In this document: positions 23,075 to 32,108 of the stretch, piece by piece
Layout of the letters: every line of letters begins with the position of its first letter
Numbering within the stretch: position 1 is the stretch's first letter
Source: Tubulanus polymorphus
Lineage: Eukaryota > Nemertea > Palaeonemertea > Tubulaniformes > Tubulanidae
Length of the DNA: 64,000 bases
NCBI RefSeq assembly: GCF_964204645.1
Contig: NC_134032.1
Location: 16,368,775 to 16,432,774, forward strand
Direction: 5' to 3'
Translations under genes and position numbers: made by a program
Notes under the pieces: generated by a model
The model's database searches: none
What the model saw: the letters and a program-made list of their open reading frames with translations, nothing else
Told to the model about the DNA's origin: nothing

Positions 23075-24553
23075 ATGACGAAGGATGATACCTCAGTGAA
23101 TCTAGTTGGAAAAGGCGAAGGTGTTTCTGAATATGGAGCTCTAAATACTGTAAACCAGTCTAATGATATCGTTTACCAGTCTAATCATACCGTTATTCAG
23201 TCTGAATCACTGGAATACTGGTCAGCTAAAGATGATATCACAGTTAACCAGTCCAATGATACCCTCGACCAACCTAATGGCAACCAGTCTACATCACTAC
23301 CAAATAAGGAGAAGGCATCAGCAGGATTTTCTTGTCACATCCGCTGTCAGGCGAAACCTATACTTATTGTTATAATTGTAAGTATTTCAGCTGTAGTTGT
23401 CAATATGTCTGGTGGAGCTTCATTAGCTGTGGTTAGTGAACTTCAAGGTGGATTCCGCAATAATTCATTGTTGGCTGATGATAATATTGCAGTAAATGTG
23501 GCCAGCACTAAAGCTGCTTATGATTGTGGGATAATGATTGGAAGTATTCTCTGTGGAAGACTGACGTTTAAATATGGTCACGTGTCACCATTCTGGTTCG
23601 GGCTGATTCTGGGACTCGTGGCTACTTTACTGTCTGTGTTTGGTACAGTTTTATGGTGGATATTGGCTGTTCTGAATTTACCGATCGGGATTTCTTTATC
23701 ATTTGTTTTAAACGCCGGATCTACTGCGGTTTCAATTGTATTCAGTGATAAAGACCAACGCGTTCTAGCATTAGCTATCTTACATAGTTCTAATTTCGCT
23801 GGTCCTGAAATCGGTTACATAAGCCGTTTATATGAAATCAAACATGTCAGTTGTGCCGGTTCATTTTGGATTATTTTTGGCCTACTCCTGATGGCTACAA
23901 TAATTCGAGCTTTTGTCAAAATAGAAAATAACAAAGTAGAATTGTGTGAGGAAAAACCTATTCAACTTGAAGTGATAAAATCAATGTTAACTGATGCTCA
24001 AACATTGGTAATATTCGGACTCAAATGTCTTTATATATTCAGTACAAATATTCATTATCTGTATATGCCATTATTGATTGAACAGATCTCATCTGATGTA
24101 GAACATTGGCAGATAGGTACACTCATATTGATATCAACAATTACTTATCTTATTAGTACACTTTTGTTTGGATTCATCGTAGCAAAAACTAGAAATTATC
24201 GCTGGATTCATTTCATAGTTTATTGTCTGTTGACAACAATTTCATTTGTCGCGTATCCGTTTATTACAAATATCTGGCAGGCATTAGGTAGCTGTACCAT
24301 CTGTACATTAGCGTTTGGACTTATTACTAGTTTTAGTTATTCCTGGCTTTCTGATGTTGCTGATCAGAAATTTCACAGTAATTACGAAACTATATTTGCG
24401 ATAGATTCTGCATTATCTCGTATTGTAGCAATAATACTACTGTTAATAGTGGGAGCTGTGAAACCAGTTGTTGGATACTCAGCTATTTTTATTGGTGTCG
24501 GTATTTTAAATTTCATTTACTCTTTTACATCGCTTGCTGTTAGAGATATTTGA
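23075..24553 (+). CDS. SLC18-like 12-TM transporter, cluster gene 3
   Basis: Intronless. The ATG at 23075 was chosen (MTKDDTSVNLVGKGE) because it aligns with the starts of genes 1, 2 and 4, giving 492 residues; a longer reading from 22952 is possible. The N-terminal tail is expanded by a repeated NQSND/YQSNH motif (at least five units). From about 23540 to the stop it is almost identical in DNA to gene 4. TM1 reads SAVVVNMSGGASLAVVSE, lacking the VMAT aspartate. The 3' flank matches gene 2 inverted (AATTGTGTAGGGGGCG). Confidence 0.85.
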   Translation: MTKDDTSVNLVGKGEGVSEYGALNTVNQSNDIVYQSNHTVIQSESLEYWSAKDDITVNQSNDTLDQPNGNQSTSLPNKEKASAGFSCHIRCQAKPILIVIIVSISAVVVNMSGGASLAVVSELQGGFRNNSLLADDNIAVNVASTKAAYDCGIMIGSILCGRLTFKYGHVSPFWFGLILGLVATLLSVFGTVLWWILAVLNLPIGISLSFVLNAGSTAVSIVFSDKDQRVLALAILHSSNFAGPEIGYISRLYEIKHVSCAGSFWIIFGLLLMATIIRAFVKIENNKVELCEEKPIQLEVIKSMLTDAQTLVIFGLKCLYIFSTNIHYLYMPLLIEQISSDVEHWQIGTLILISTITYLISTLLFGFIVAKTRNYRWIHFIVYCLLTTISFVAYPFITNIWQALGSCTICTLAFGLITSFSYSWLSDVADQKFHSNYETIFAIDSALSRIVAIILLLIVGAVKPVVGYSAIFIGVGILNFIYSFTSLAVRDI

Positions 24554-25381
24554 GTTTGAGCCCAAAGATCTCATCTCTGGTAATGTGTTATGCCTGATGA
24601 ATTGTGTAGGGGGCGTTTTAACCATGTGTTCAATCAGCGATATACATTGAATATAATATATTTGTGTTGTTATTTATTACGGGTACTCGTTTAGTTGTGT
24701 GACGCTTCTGCTGTTCATCAGTTGCGTCCTGTAATTAACACACACATTCATTCTTCTTTCCCGATAACAATATTATCACTATACACATTCTACTGTCAAC
24801 TACTGAAAAGTGTCGTTGTTTCTAATAATGATAATAGATCTGATATAACAAAGAACAGTTATTACTGTTTATAATGAGGAACATTATCTTAATCTAATAA
24901 AGAATCTTTCACCATCCAAATGTTGACTTTTTCATATGTCTTTCACTGAATTTGAATTACCTGTTTCGATCGAACTTTATTTTACACATTGATTCAACAT
25001 TACGGTTTACTTACTTCAAGTAATGTACAATAAATCGGACATTAGGATCCACTGTCAATGACCGTTTATCACATCTTCATTTCATGTGAAACATAACATA
25101 TCGATTTCGAGTAAACATAAAATCTGAAGGTAAAACTATTTCTACCAGTGAAAACATTGGGAAAATAAGTGAATAAAGTACTCGTTGTATTTTCATCCTC
25201 ACCTCAATATTTACGACTCATTAATCACCCACGCGACCGATTGATGATCATTTAAATGATTAAATTAACTCAATTTTCAACCGCATGTTGCACAAATTAT
25301 TATCGCCTGTAATCTGACACATTGAACTATTTCCTGTGTGGCAGTGACACACACACGCACAGAGAGAGAAGGAGAAGGATC
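24554..25381. other. Intergenic between transporters 3 and 4; no gene seen
   Basis: About 80 bp after the stop is the duplicated 3' flank shared with gene 2; the rest is AT-rich without ORFs or repeats worth noting. A short CA/GA-rich stretch lies directly 5' of gene 4. Confidence 0.45.
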
Positions 25382-26863
25382 ATGACGAAGGATGATACCT
25401 CTGTGGGTCTTGTTGAAAAAGGTGAAGCAGTTGGTAATAGCGAGTATGGAGCGATAGAAAACGGAAACCAGTCAAATGATATCGTTTACCAGTCTAATGA
25501 CACCGGTAATCGGTCTGAATCGCTACCACCGAATAAGGAGCGGTCAACGGCTAAAGCAGATCTTACAGTTAACCAGTCTAATGGTACAGCTAACCAGTCG
25601 CAATTATCACTATATAAGGAGCGATTATCGGATGGATTTGTATGTCACATCCGCTGTCAGGCGAACCCAATAGTTATAATGTTTATTGTAAGTCTTTCAG
25701 CTATAATTGGCAATATGACAGCAGGAACATTGCTAGCTGTGGTTAGTGAACTTCAAGGTGGATTTCTCAAAAATGCAAAGCTTGCGGATCAGAATATTGC
25801 CGTGAATATTGCCATTGCTAAAGCTATATTCGATGCTGGTCTGATGATTGGAAGTATTCTCTGTGGAAGACTGACGTTTAAATATGGTCACGTGTCACCA
25901 TTCTGGTTCGGGCTGATTCTGGGACTCGTGGCTACTTTACTGTCTGTGTTTGGTACAGTTTTATGGTGGATATTGGCTGTTCTGAATTTACCGATCGGGA
26001 TTTCTGTATCATTTATTCTAAACGCCGGATCTACTGCGGTTTCAATTGTATTCAGTGATAAAGACCAACGCGTTCTAGCATTAGCTATCTTACATAGTTC
26101 TAATTTCGCTGGTCCTGAAATCGGTTACATAGGCCGTTTATATGAAATCAAACATGTCAGTTGTGCCGGTTCATTTTGGATTATTTTTGGCCTACTCCTG
26201 ATGGCTACAATAATTCGAGCTTTTGTCAAAATAGAAAATAACAAAGTAGAATTGTGTGAGGAAAAACCTATTCAACTTGAAGTGATAAAATCAATGTTAA
26301 CTGATGCTCAAACATTGGTAATATTCGGACTCAAATGTCTTTATATATTCAGTACAAATATTCATTATCTGTATATGCCATTATTGATTGAACAGATCTC
26401 ATCTGATGTAGAACATTGGCAGATAGGTACACTCATATTGATATCAACAATTACTTATCTTATTAGTACACTTTTGTTTGGATTTATCGTAGCAAAAACT
26501 AGAAATTATCGCTGGATTCATTTCATAGTTTATTGTCTGTTGACAACAATTTCATTTGTCGCGTATCCGTTTATTACAAATATCTGGCAGGCATTAGGTA
26601 GCTGTACCATCTGTACATTAGCGTTTGGACTTATTACTAGTTTTAGTTATTCCTGGCTTTCTGATGTTGCTGATCAGAAATTTCACAGTAATTACGAAAC
26701 TATATTTGCAATAGATTCTGCATTATCGCGTATTGTAGCAATAATACTATTGTTAATAGTGGGCGCTGTGAAACCAGTTGTTGGATACTCAGCTATTTTT
26801 ATTGGTGTCGGTATTTTAAATTTCATTTACTCTTTTACATCGCTTGCCGTTAGAGATATTTGA
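25382..26863 (+). CDS. SLC18-like 12-TM transporter, cluster gene 4
   Basis: Intronless. The ATG at 25382 (MTKDDTSVGLVEKGE) gives 493 residues; an upstream in-frame ATG at 25322 would add 20 residues encoded by a simple-sequence stretch. The N-terminal tail repeats NQSN/YQSN units. The first loop differs from all other copies (GFLKNAKLADQNIAVN), whereas the region from TM2 (GLMIGSILCGRLTFKYGH) to the stop is nearly identical to gene 3. The 3' flank (26905-26960) is the inverted counterpart of that of gene 1. A probable AATAAA lies near 27029. Confidence 0.85.
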   Translation: MTKDDTSVGLVEKGEAVGNSEYGAIENGNQSNDIVYQSNDTGNRSESLPPNKERSTAKADLTVNQSNGTANQSQLSLYKERLSDGFVCHIRCQANPIVIMFIVSLSAIIGNMTAGTLLAVVSELQGGFLKNAKLADQNIAVNIAIAKAIFDAGLMIGSILCGRLTFKYGHVSPFWFGLILGLVATLLSVFGTVLWWILAVLNLPIGISVSFILNAGSTAVSIVFSDKDQRVLALAILHSSNFAGPEIGYIGRLYEIKHVSCAGSFWIIFGLLLMATIIRAFVKIENNKVELCEEKPIQLEVIKSMLTDAQTLVIFGLKCLYIFSTNIHYLYMPLLIEQISSDVEHWQIGTLILISTITYLISTLLFGFIVAKTRNYRWIHFIVYCLLTTISFVAYPFITNIWQALGSCTICTLAFGLITSFSYSWLSDVADQKFHSNYETIFAIDSALSRIVAIILLLIVGAVKPVVGYSAIFIGVGILNFIYSFTSLAVRDI

Positions 26864-27477
26864 ATCTGTGGAGAAATTAAAACCTTAATTTTCATCTTGA
26901 TCCGCCTGGTGACGCAGTAGTCGACCACGCACCCGCCATCTAGCGGATTCTTGCACTTGCGGGCTGCATGTGGTATTGATATCACTAACAATGCTAGATA
27001 TGGAACAATTGATTTACAGAGTTTCCAATAAATTCCCATACGAACAAAGTCTTTGTGTTTTATTTTTAACAGCACCACACACGAACAAGTAGAAAGTTCA
27101 TTTCTACCGCCTAGACAGGTTTCATACTGTCAGTATTCTGAAGGACAGTAATTCCGACCTAAAAGTGTCACCTACAAGGCAAAAAAACTAGTTTCAACAA
27201 TATCAATAGCTTGAATTCAACATGAGACACAGTAACATACTGGATTCCTATATTAACATATTATATCGACCGAGACTCTAATTTGCTGAATTTCTAACGA
27301 AGCTGTTTCCAGCTTTCGGGGGATTTACATAAAACTCATTAGATTAACTCGATTATGAGCCCGGTATTACATTAGATCAGGATTACCTACAAAATAATTG
27401 ACACAGACATCATACTGTTAACGAGGAGTAAGAGACATACAGAAAGACTGAGGGAGAGAGAGAGAACTGGTAGAAAC

Positions 27478-28878
27478 ATGAAGAAAGTGAAAAACGATAT
27501 CTCTGAAAGTCTCGTTGAAAAAGACGAAACAGTTGGTAATACCGAGTATGGAGCTATAGGTACCGTTAACCAGTCTAATGGTACCGGTAACCAGTCTACA
27601 TTAATACCAAATGATGAGCAGTCGTTGGATAAATGTTCTTATAATATCCGCTGTCAAGCGAACCCTATAGTAATTGTTTGTATTGTAAGTATGACGACGT
27701 TTATCGTGAATATGTCATCGGGAATGTTAATTTCATTTACTTCTAAACTACTTTTGGACGCATTCGAACGGGATAATAAAACGTCTCATTCCGATGAAAG
27801 TCGTATATCTGAAGAACTCGCTTACGTTCACGCCGCGTTTGACTGCGGACTCGTGCTGGGGAATGCGCTATGCGGGAGAGTAACCTATAAATACGGTCAC
27901 GTTTATTCGTTCTGGTTTGGTCTGATAATAGGACTCGTCGCTACATTTGTCTCCTCGTTAACGCGGTTGTGGTGGGTGTTTGCGATAATCCACTCGATGA
28001 TCGGACTCTCGCTAGCGTTCGCTATCAATGCTGGATCGACTATCGTGGCGATAGCTTTCAGAGACGAAGCTACCAGAGCGATAGCTATAGCAGTTGTATA
28101 CAGCTGCCGGTATAGCGGTGACGGAGTGGGTTATGCTGCTGTACTATACGGGTACCGATGGATGGCGGATGTGCAGCCATTTTGGTTTATGTTCGGGGCT
28201 CTGTTCGTGCTGATCGCTATCCGCTCATTGGTTAAAATAGAAAACAACAGTAACGCACCTGGTACTAATTCCACCAATGAGAAGCCTATGCAGTTACACG
28301 TGGTTAAATCGATACTGACAGACGGACAGACCTTATTACTGTTCGGTCTCAACAGTATTTACATAGCTGATATGAATATTCATTTTTCCTGGGTGCCCAT
28401 GTGGATTATGGGTAACTTTACGATCGATAATTGGCAACTCGCCACAGTTCGTATGACGTCGACGATTTTAGTGATTTTTCTAACTAATATATCCGGTATA
28501 GCGGTATCTAGAAGCAGAAATTATCGTTGGGTCTATTTTCTAGTTTATTGTCTGCTATCGGCGGTATCGTACGTGTCCTATCCGTTTATCGGCGGAATAT
28601 GGCAAGCGTTCGGTCCCGATATTGTCTGCATGATGGCGTTTGGAATTTTCGATGGTTTCTATTTTTCGTGGCTTTCCGATTTGGCCGATAAGAAATTCGA
28701 ACGTAACTACGAGACGATATTCGCAATAGATGTCGTTGTTTGTCGTTTAGTATCCGTTGTGTTTTTACTATTAGCAGGTGCTCTACAGCCTTTAGTCGGA
28801 TACACATTTGTATTCATAGGTCTTGGTTTTGTGAATTGTCTTTATTCATTTGCTGCTTTCTTTCTAAGAGATATTTGA
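27478..28878 (+). CDS. SLC18-like 12-TM transporter, cluster gene 5 (divergent)
   Basis: Intronless, 466 codons. The first 55 residues (SLVEKDETVGNTEYGAIG, NQSNGTGNQSTLIPN) are almost identical to genes 1 and 2, but from TM1 onward it is the most divergent copy: TTFIVNMSSGMLISFTSK, FRDEATRAIAIAVVYS, DGVGYAAVLYGYRW, NWQLATVRMTSTILV, SDLADKKFERNYETIFAID, ending FFLRDI. The first loop is longer (DAFERDNKTSHSDESRIS). Codon use is more CG-rich than in genes 1-4. The identical tail on a divergent core suggests partial gene conversion. Confidence 0.85.
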   Translation: MKKVKNDISESLVEKDETVGNTEYGAIGTVNQSNGTGNQSTLIPNDEQSLDKCSYNIRCQANPIVIVCIVSMTTFIVNMSSGMLISFTSKLLLDAFERDNKTSHSDESRISEELAYVHAAFDCGLVLGNALCGRVTYKYGHVYSFWFGLIIGLVATFVSSLTRLWWVFAIIHSMIGLSLAFAINAGSTIVAIAFRDEATRAIAIAVVYSCRYSGDGVGYAAVLYGYRWMADVQPFWFMFGALFVLIAIRSLVKIENNSNAPGTNSTNEKPMQLHVVKSILTDGQTLLLFGLNSIYIADMNIHFSWVPMWIMGNFTIDNWQLATVRMTSTILVIFLTNISGIAVSRSRNYRWVYFLVYCLLSAVSYVSYPFIGGIWQAFGPDIVCMMAFGIFDGFYFSWLSDLADKKFERNYETIFAIDVVVCRLVSVVFLLLAGALQPLVGYTFVFIGLGFVNCLYSFAAFFLRDI

Positions 28879-29118
28879 TTCTCATCAATAAGAAAAAAAA
28901 AACAAATATTGTATCTCGATCTTGTTGCTAATAAAGTTCGGTGATCGGTCGTTGAAATGTTTGGTTTAATTGCTATTGGTTACTATATTGTGTTAACGAG
29001 AGGATAACAATTCAAACTTAACCGGTCTCAGCTTATATCTATTCGTTCCGTGAAACCGTCACGTGGGTCTCGAATTTTGGTTACTTTTTTCTGGATCGAA
29101 AACCGAGAGAATTAAATC

Positions 29119-29250
29119 CTGGCGCCAGTTGCACAGTCGTGACTTAAGTCCAAAAGTTGTCTTAAAACTTAGACTGGTCTAAAGTTGTTAGATTAGCTAT
29201 AGAACTAAGTTGGTCTTTAGCCGAAGCAATGACTATGCAACCGGCCCCTG
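29119..29250. mobile_element. 132-bp MITE (family B)
   Basis: Inverted ends: CTGGCGCCAGTTGCACAGTC at the left and a near-complement GACTATGCAACCGGCCCC at the right, with an internal palindrome (AGACTGGTCTAAAG). It is the same family as 49340-49482. No coding capacity. Confidence 0.8.
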
Positions 29251-29559
29251 ATATTCCTTCCTTTCTCACATTTAGCCCGTGACACATCGATAACCATGCA
29301 TCTGACCAGATCCTAATAATTCAGAATTTATGAATAAGGCTTCATCTCCAATATCACTGAACCGTCGTCGAACCAAGCCATTTTTCTTCAAAACCTGCTC
29401 GGCGCCGAAGGCTCAGAATATGACGGTGATTTCTCGCTAAAACGTAGACTGTGTCTTAATGACAATCAATGCCCATGACACGCTGATACAAATCATTTCG
29501 TTCGAAAAAAAAGTTTATTATTTCGTTCGAACGAAAAAAAATATATTTATTTCTAACTA

Positions 29560-29700
29560 TGGCCCCTCCGGGGCTCCGTAAAGATGGGACCACGTGGCCT
29601 TGGAAGTTTTTCCCGCGCGCTGTAGTAGCCAGCAGGAGTCGATGGAACCCGCTTGTCCCTCGGCATCACACGTCATCCCACTGAGCTACTGAAGTTAAAT
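29560..29700 (-). mobile_element. tRNA-like SINE remnant
   Basis: On the minus strand the sequence reads TAGCTCAGTGGGATGACG followed about 35 bp later by GGGTTCCATCGACTCC, resembling boxes A and B of a tRNA-type promoter. The pairing is too poor for a tRNA gene. Confidence 0.4.
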
Positions 29701-30010
29701 CATTCTGAATATTTCACCAGAATATATCATCGCTGTTATTCATAATACTCTAAATTTAATTTTGGAAACGCGGTGGAAATAAACTGTATTCAACGAAAAT
29801 GTGTCCATTGAAATTATATCAGGCATCTACCGCTTATTACATTCGCTTTATCAATGAAATACTATCAACCGACTCACAATAGAAGAGTTACATTTAGTCA
29901 GGAAGTTTCTGCAGAATTCCATAAGGTGAAGTTGTTTTGTTGCCGAACATGAACTGTTTTCACTTTGTGAAAGCAGTAACTGTCGTGTATGACTCGTTGA
30001 GGTTTGGACA

Positions 30011-31051
30011 ATGGCAGTGAACGGTTCTCGTCCGTTTCGTTGCGCTCAGAAAATAAGATGGGAGTATCAGTTCAGTGTTTATATCTATATGATAGGAATG
30101 GGTCCTGTTACTGTTTGTGGTATTCTATTGAATATACTGACTATTATTATCATACGCAGACTACGCAATAGTTGTTATCACACGATTTGTCTGTTAGCGG
30201 TTTCTGATTTTCTGTTCAGTTTATCGGCGTTCATCATGTATCCGCTGAGAACGTATTTCATCTACAGTAATCTGGGTGACTTGGTTTTTCGTTATGATGA
30301 CTGGTTGTTTGGCTGGTGGTTTATAATTGTAGCCTTTTTCGGGCTATATCCGTCACAGTTTGTCAGAAACTGGCTCGTCGGTGTTGTGAGTTTAGAGCGA
30401 ATCATTGTTATAATTTTCCCATTAAATTATAAACGATTCTGGAGACCTTTAACTACTAATTTACTCTGCATTTTGCTGCTGTTATTAGCATGTTTGATTT
30501 ACTCCGATAAAGTGACACCTCGAACCCTACCGGGTTTAACGAGATGGCCCTGTCTAAAACCAGGTCAGTACACTTACACCGTCCACTTTTGGAAGTACAC
30601 AGACGTAACTCGTGTTTTCATTGGGAATTTTTTGTATAAATGGCAACTCGATAATCGAGTCGCGTTTGGTATTGTGTATCTACCAATCATATTTCTATTG
30701 GTAGTTAACGCTGTTCTATTTGCGGTCTATACTTGGACTAAGAAACGCCGCAAATCACTAATAGGTGGCTCTGCTGCTCGGAGTAAAGATACAGGAATAT
30801 TGAAAATGGTTTCAGTAGTTGTTGTGGTTTATGCTGTATGCGAATTTCCCGGTGTATTTGATCGATTGCCACACAATATTTTCTTTCCCGTTTTCCGTTT
30901 CAGTAAAATGATTTTTAGGAAAGCGTCGCTATTGTTGTCAATGATTGATTCTTGTGTGAATTTTACCGTTTATTGTTTAACGAATAAAAGATTTCGTTTT
31001 GAAGCCGCTGTTGTTGTTAGGGGGATCACACACTTCTTGAAAATTCTATGA
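30011..31051 (+). CDS. Rhodopsin-like G-protein-coupled receptor, peptide-receptor type
   Basis: Intronless, 346 codons with seven hydrophobic segments. It has an N-glycosylation site in the short N-terminus (NGS), GILLNILTI in TM1, LLAVSDFLFSL with the usual TM2 Asp, LERIIVI at the end of TM3 (E-R-I in place of D-R-Y), a basic third loop (TKKRRKS) and NFTVYC in TM7 in place of NPxxY. These resemble invertebrate neuropeptide (FMRFamide-like) receptors, which signal from the plasma membrane. Oddities: no Cys occurs in the residues leading into TM3, where most class A receptors have the disulfide Cys, and TM6 lacks the usual CWxP (it reads YAVCEFPG). The ligand is unknown. The C-tail is short. 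Confidence 0.8.
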   Translation: MAVNGSRPFRCAQKIRWEYQFSVYIYMIGMGPVTVCGILLNILTIIIIRRLRNSCYHTICLLAVSDFLFSLSAFIMYPLRTYFIYSNLGDLVFRYDDWLFGWWFIIVAFFGLYPSQFVRNWLVGVVSLERIIVIIFPLNYKRFWRPLTTNLLCILLLLLACLIYSDKVTPRTLPGLTRWPCLKPGQYTYTVHFWKYTDVTRVFIGNFLYKWQLDNRVAFGIVYLPIIFLLVVNAVLFAVYTWTKKRRKSLIGGSAARSKDTGILKMVSVVVVVYAVCEFPGVFDRLPHNIFFPVFRFSKMIFRKASLLLSMIDSCVNFTVYCLTNKRFRFEAAVVVRGITHFLKIL

Positions 31052-32108
31052 ATTTGACAGGGATGATCTTAACTTGATCAATCATTAGGTTAGGTTCAGG
31101 AGACATGCACCGAAACAGCCCACCGGTGTGTATATTAGAATACTTCAATCTTCACCCAGTCCTATAGTGTGGCTGTCTCCACAGTGATGTCCGTCACTCT
31201 ACGATCCCAGTGAACCCACCTGTCGGACATCAGACACTAAGGTTCTAGGTGAACCTGCACTAATGACGTTTTGTTTCAGCCATAAAACTTTATTGTACCC
31301 GAAAACTTTATTGGGCCTTCTGTATTGGAGACATTTTATACGGCCTTGGCTTAAACGGGATGGCATCGACCTCTCTTTATTAAAACTGATAGAAGAAATA
31401 GAACCCGGAAGACTGCGTAACTACTAGCGAACCTGGTGGATCCTCACTTGCCATAAGTGGAATCCTCGCTTGCCACAGTAACGTTGCATGTTCCCTGCAG
31501 CTTCAGGTGTCCTCCTTGCCTTACTGAGAGATTGAATCGGGTTTCAACTCAATAATAATATCGATCCATTGAAGGAGGAGGCTTGCACCAAACGACTTAT
31601 GAAACAGATTGAATCATTGTGTACTCGATGACTCCGCAATTTATACCTGACAAATGATTTAAGTTCTTGTGGCGGAAACCAATCTAGCCTGTCCAGAAAC
31701 GTCAAACTCTGAAGGGTTCACAATTAAAAAAAAAAAACGTCGTTCCTAGATTAAAATGTCAATTACCAGGCAGCTGCCACTGCGCACTTCAAATATTTAA
31801 TTAATTTCATTGAATATCTGCTGAAAATTATCACTACCTAGAAAATGATAAATGCTGGAAGTAGAAGCTGAGTAGAGGATAAGGCAAACAGGACTCGTGT
31901 TGTAGCCAGTAATCAGTTACAGAGGATCTGACACGACGAGATACAGGTAGATACAGGTAGAACTGGTAGAACTGGTAGATACAGGTAGAACTGGTAGAAC
32001 TGGTAGAACTGGTAGAACTATGTTATTGTTAAACCTCTCATGTCACCATTTATCATAGCTCTATAATTTATATCATTTTTTCTCGTCGTGTAGAAATAGT
32101 GATTGAAG
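31052..32108. other. Intergenic; element remnants and a short CAGGTAGAACTGGTAGA repeat
   Basis: Around 31430-31530 are two copies of TCCTCRCTTGCCA, the terminal motif of MITE family E. At 31940-32020 a 10-18 bp repeat of CAGGTAGAACTGGTAGA forms a small array. No coding exon is recognised. Confidence 0.45.
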
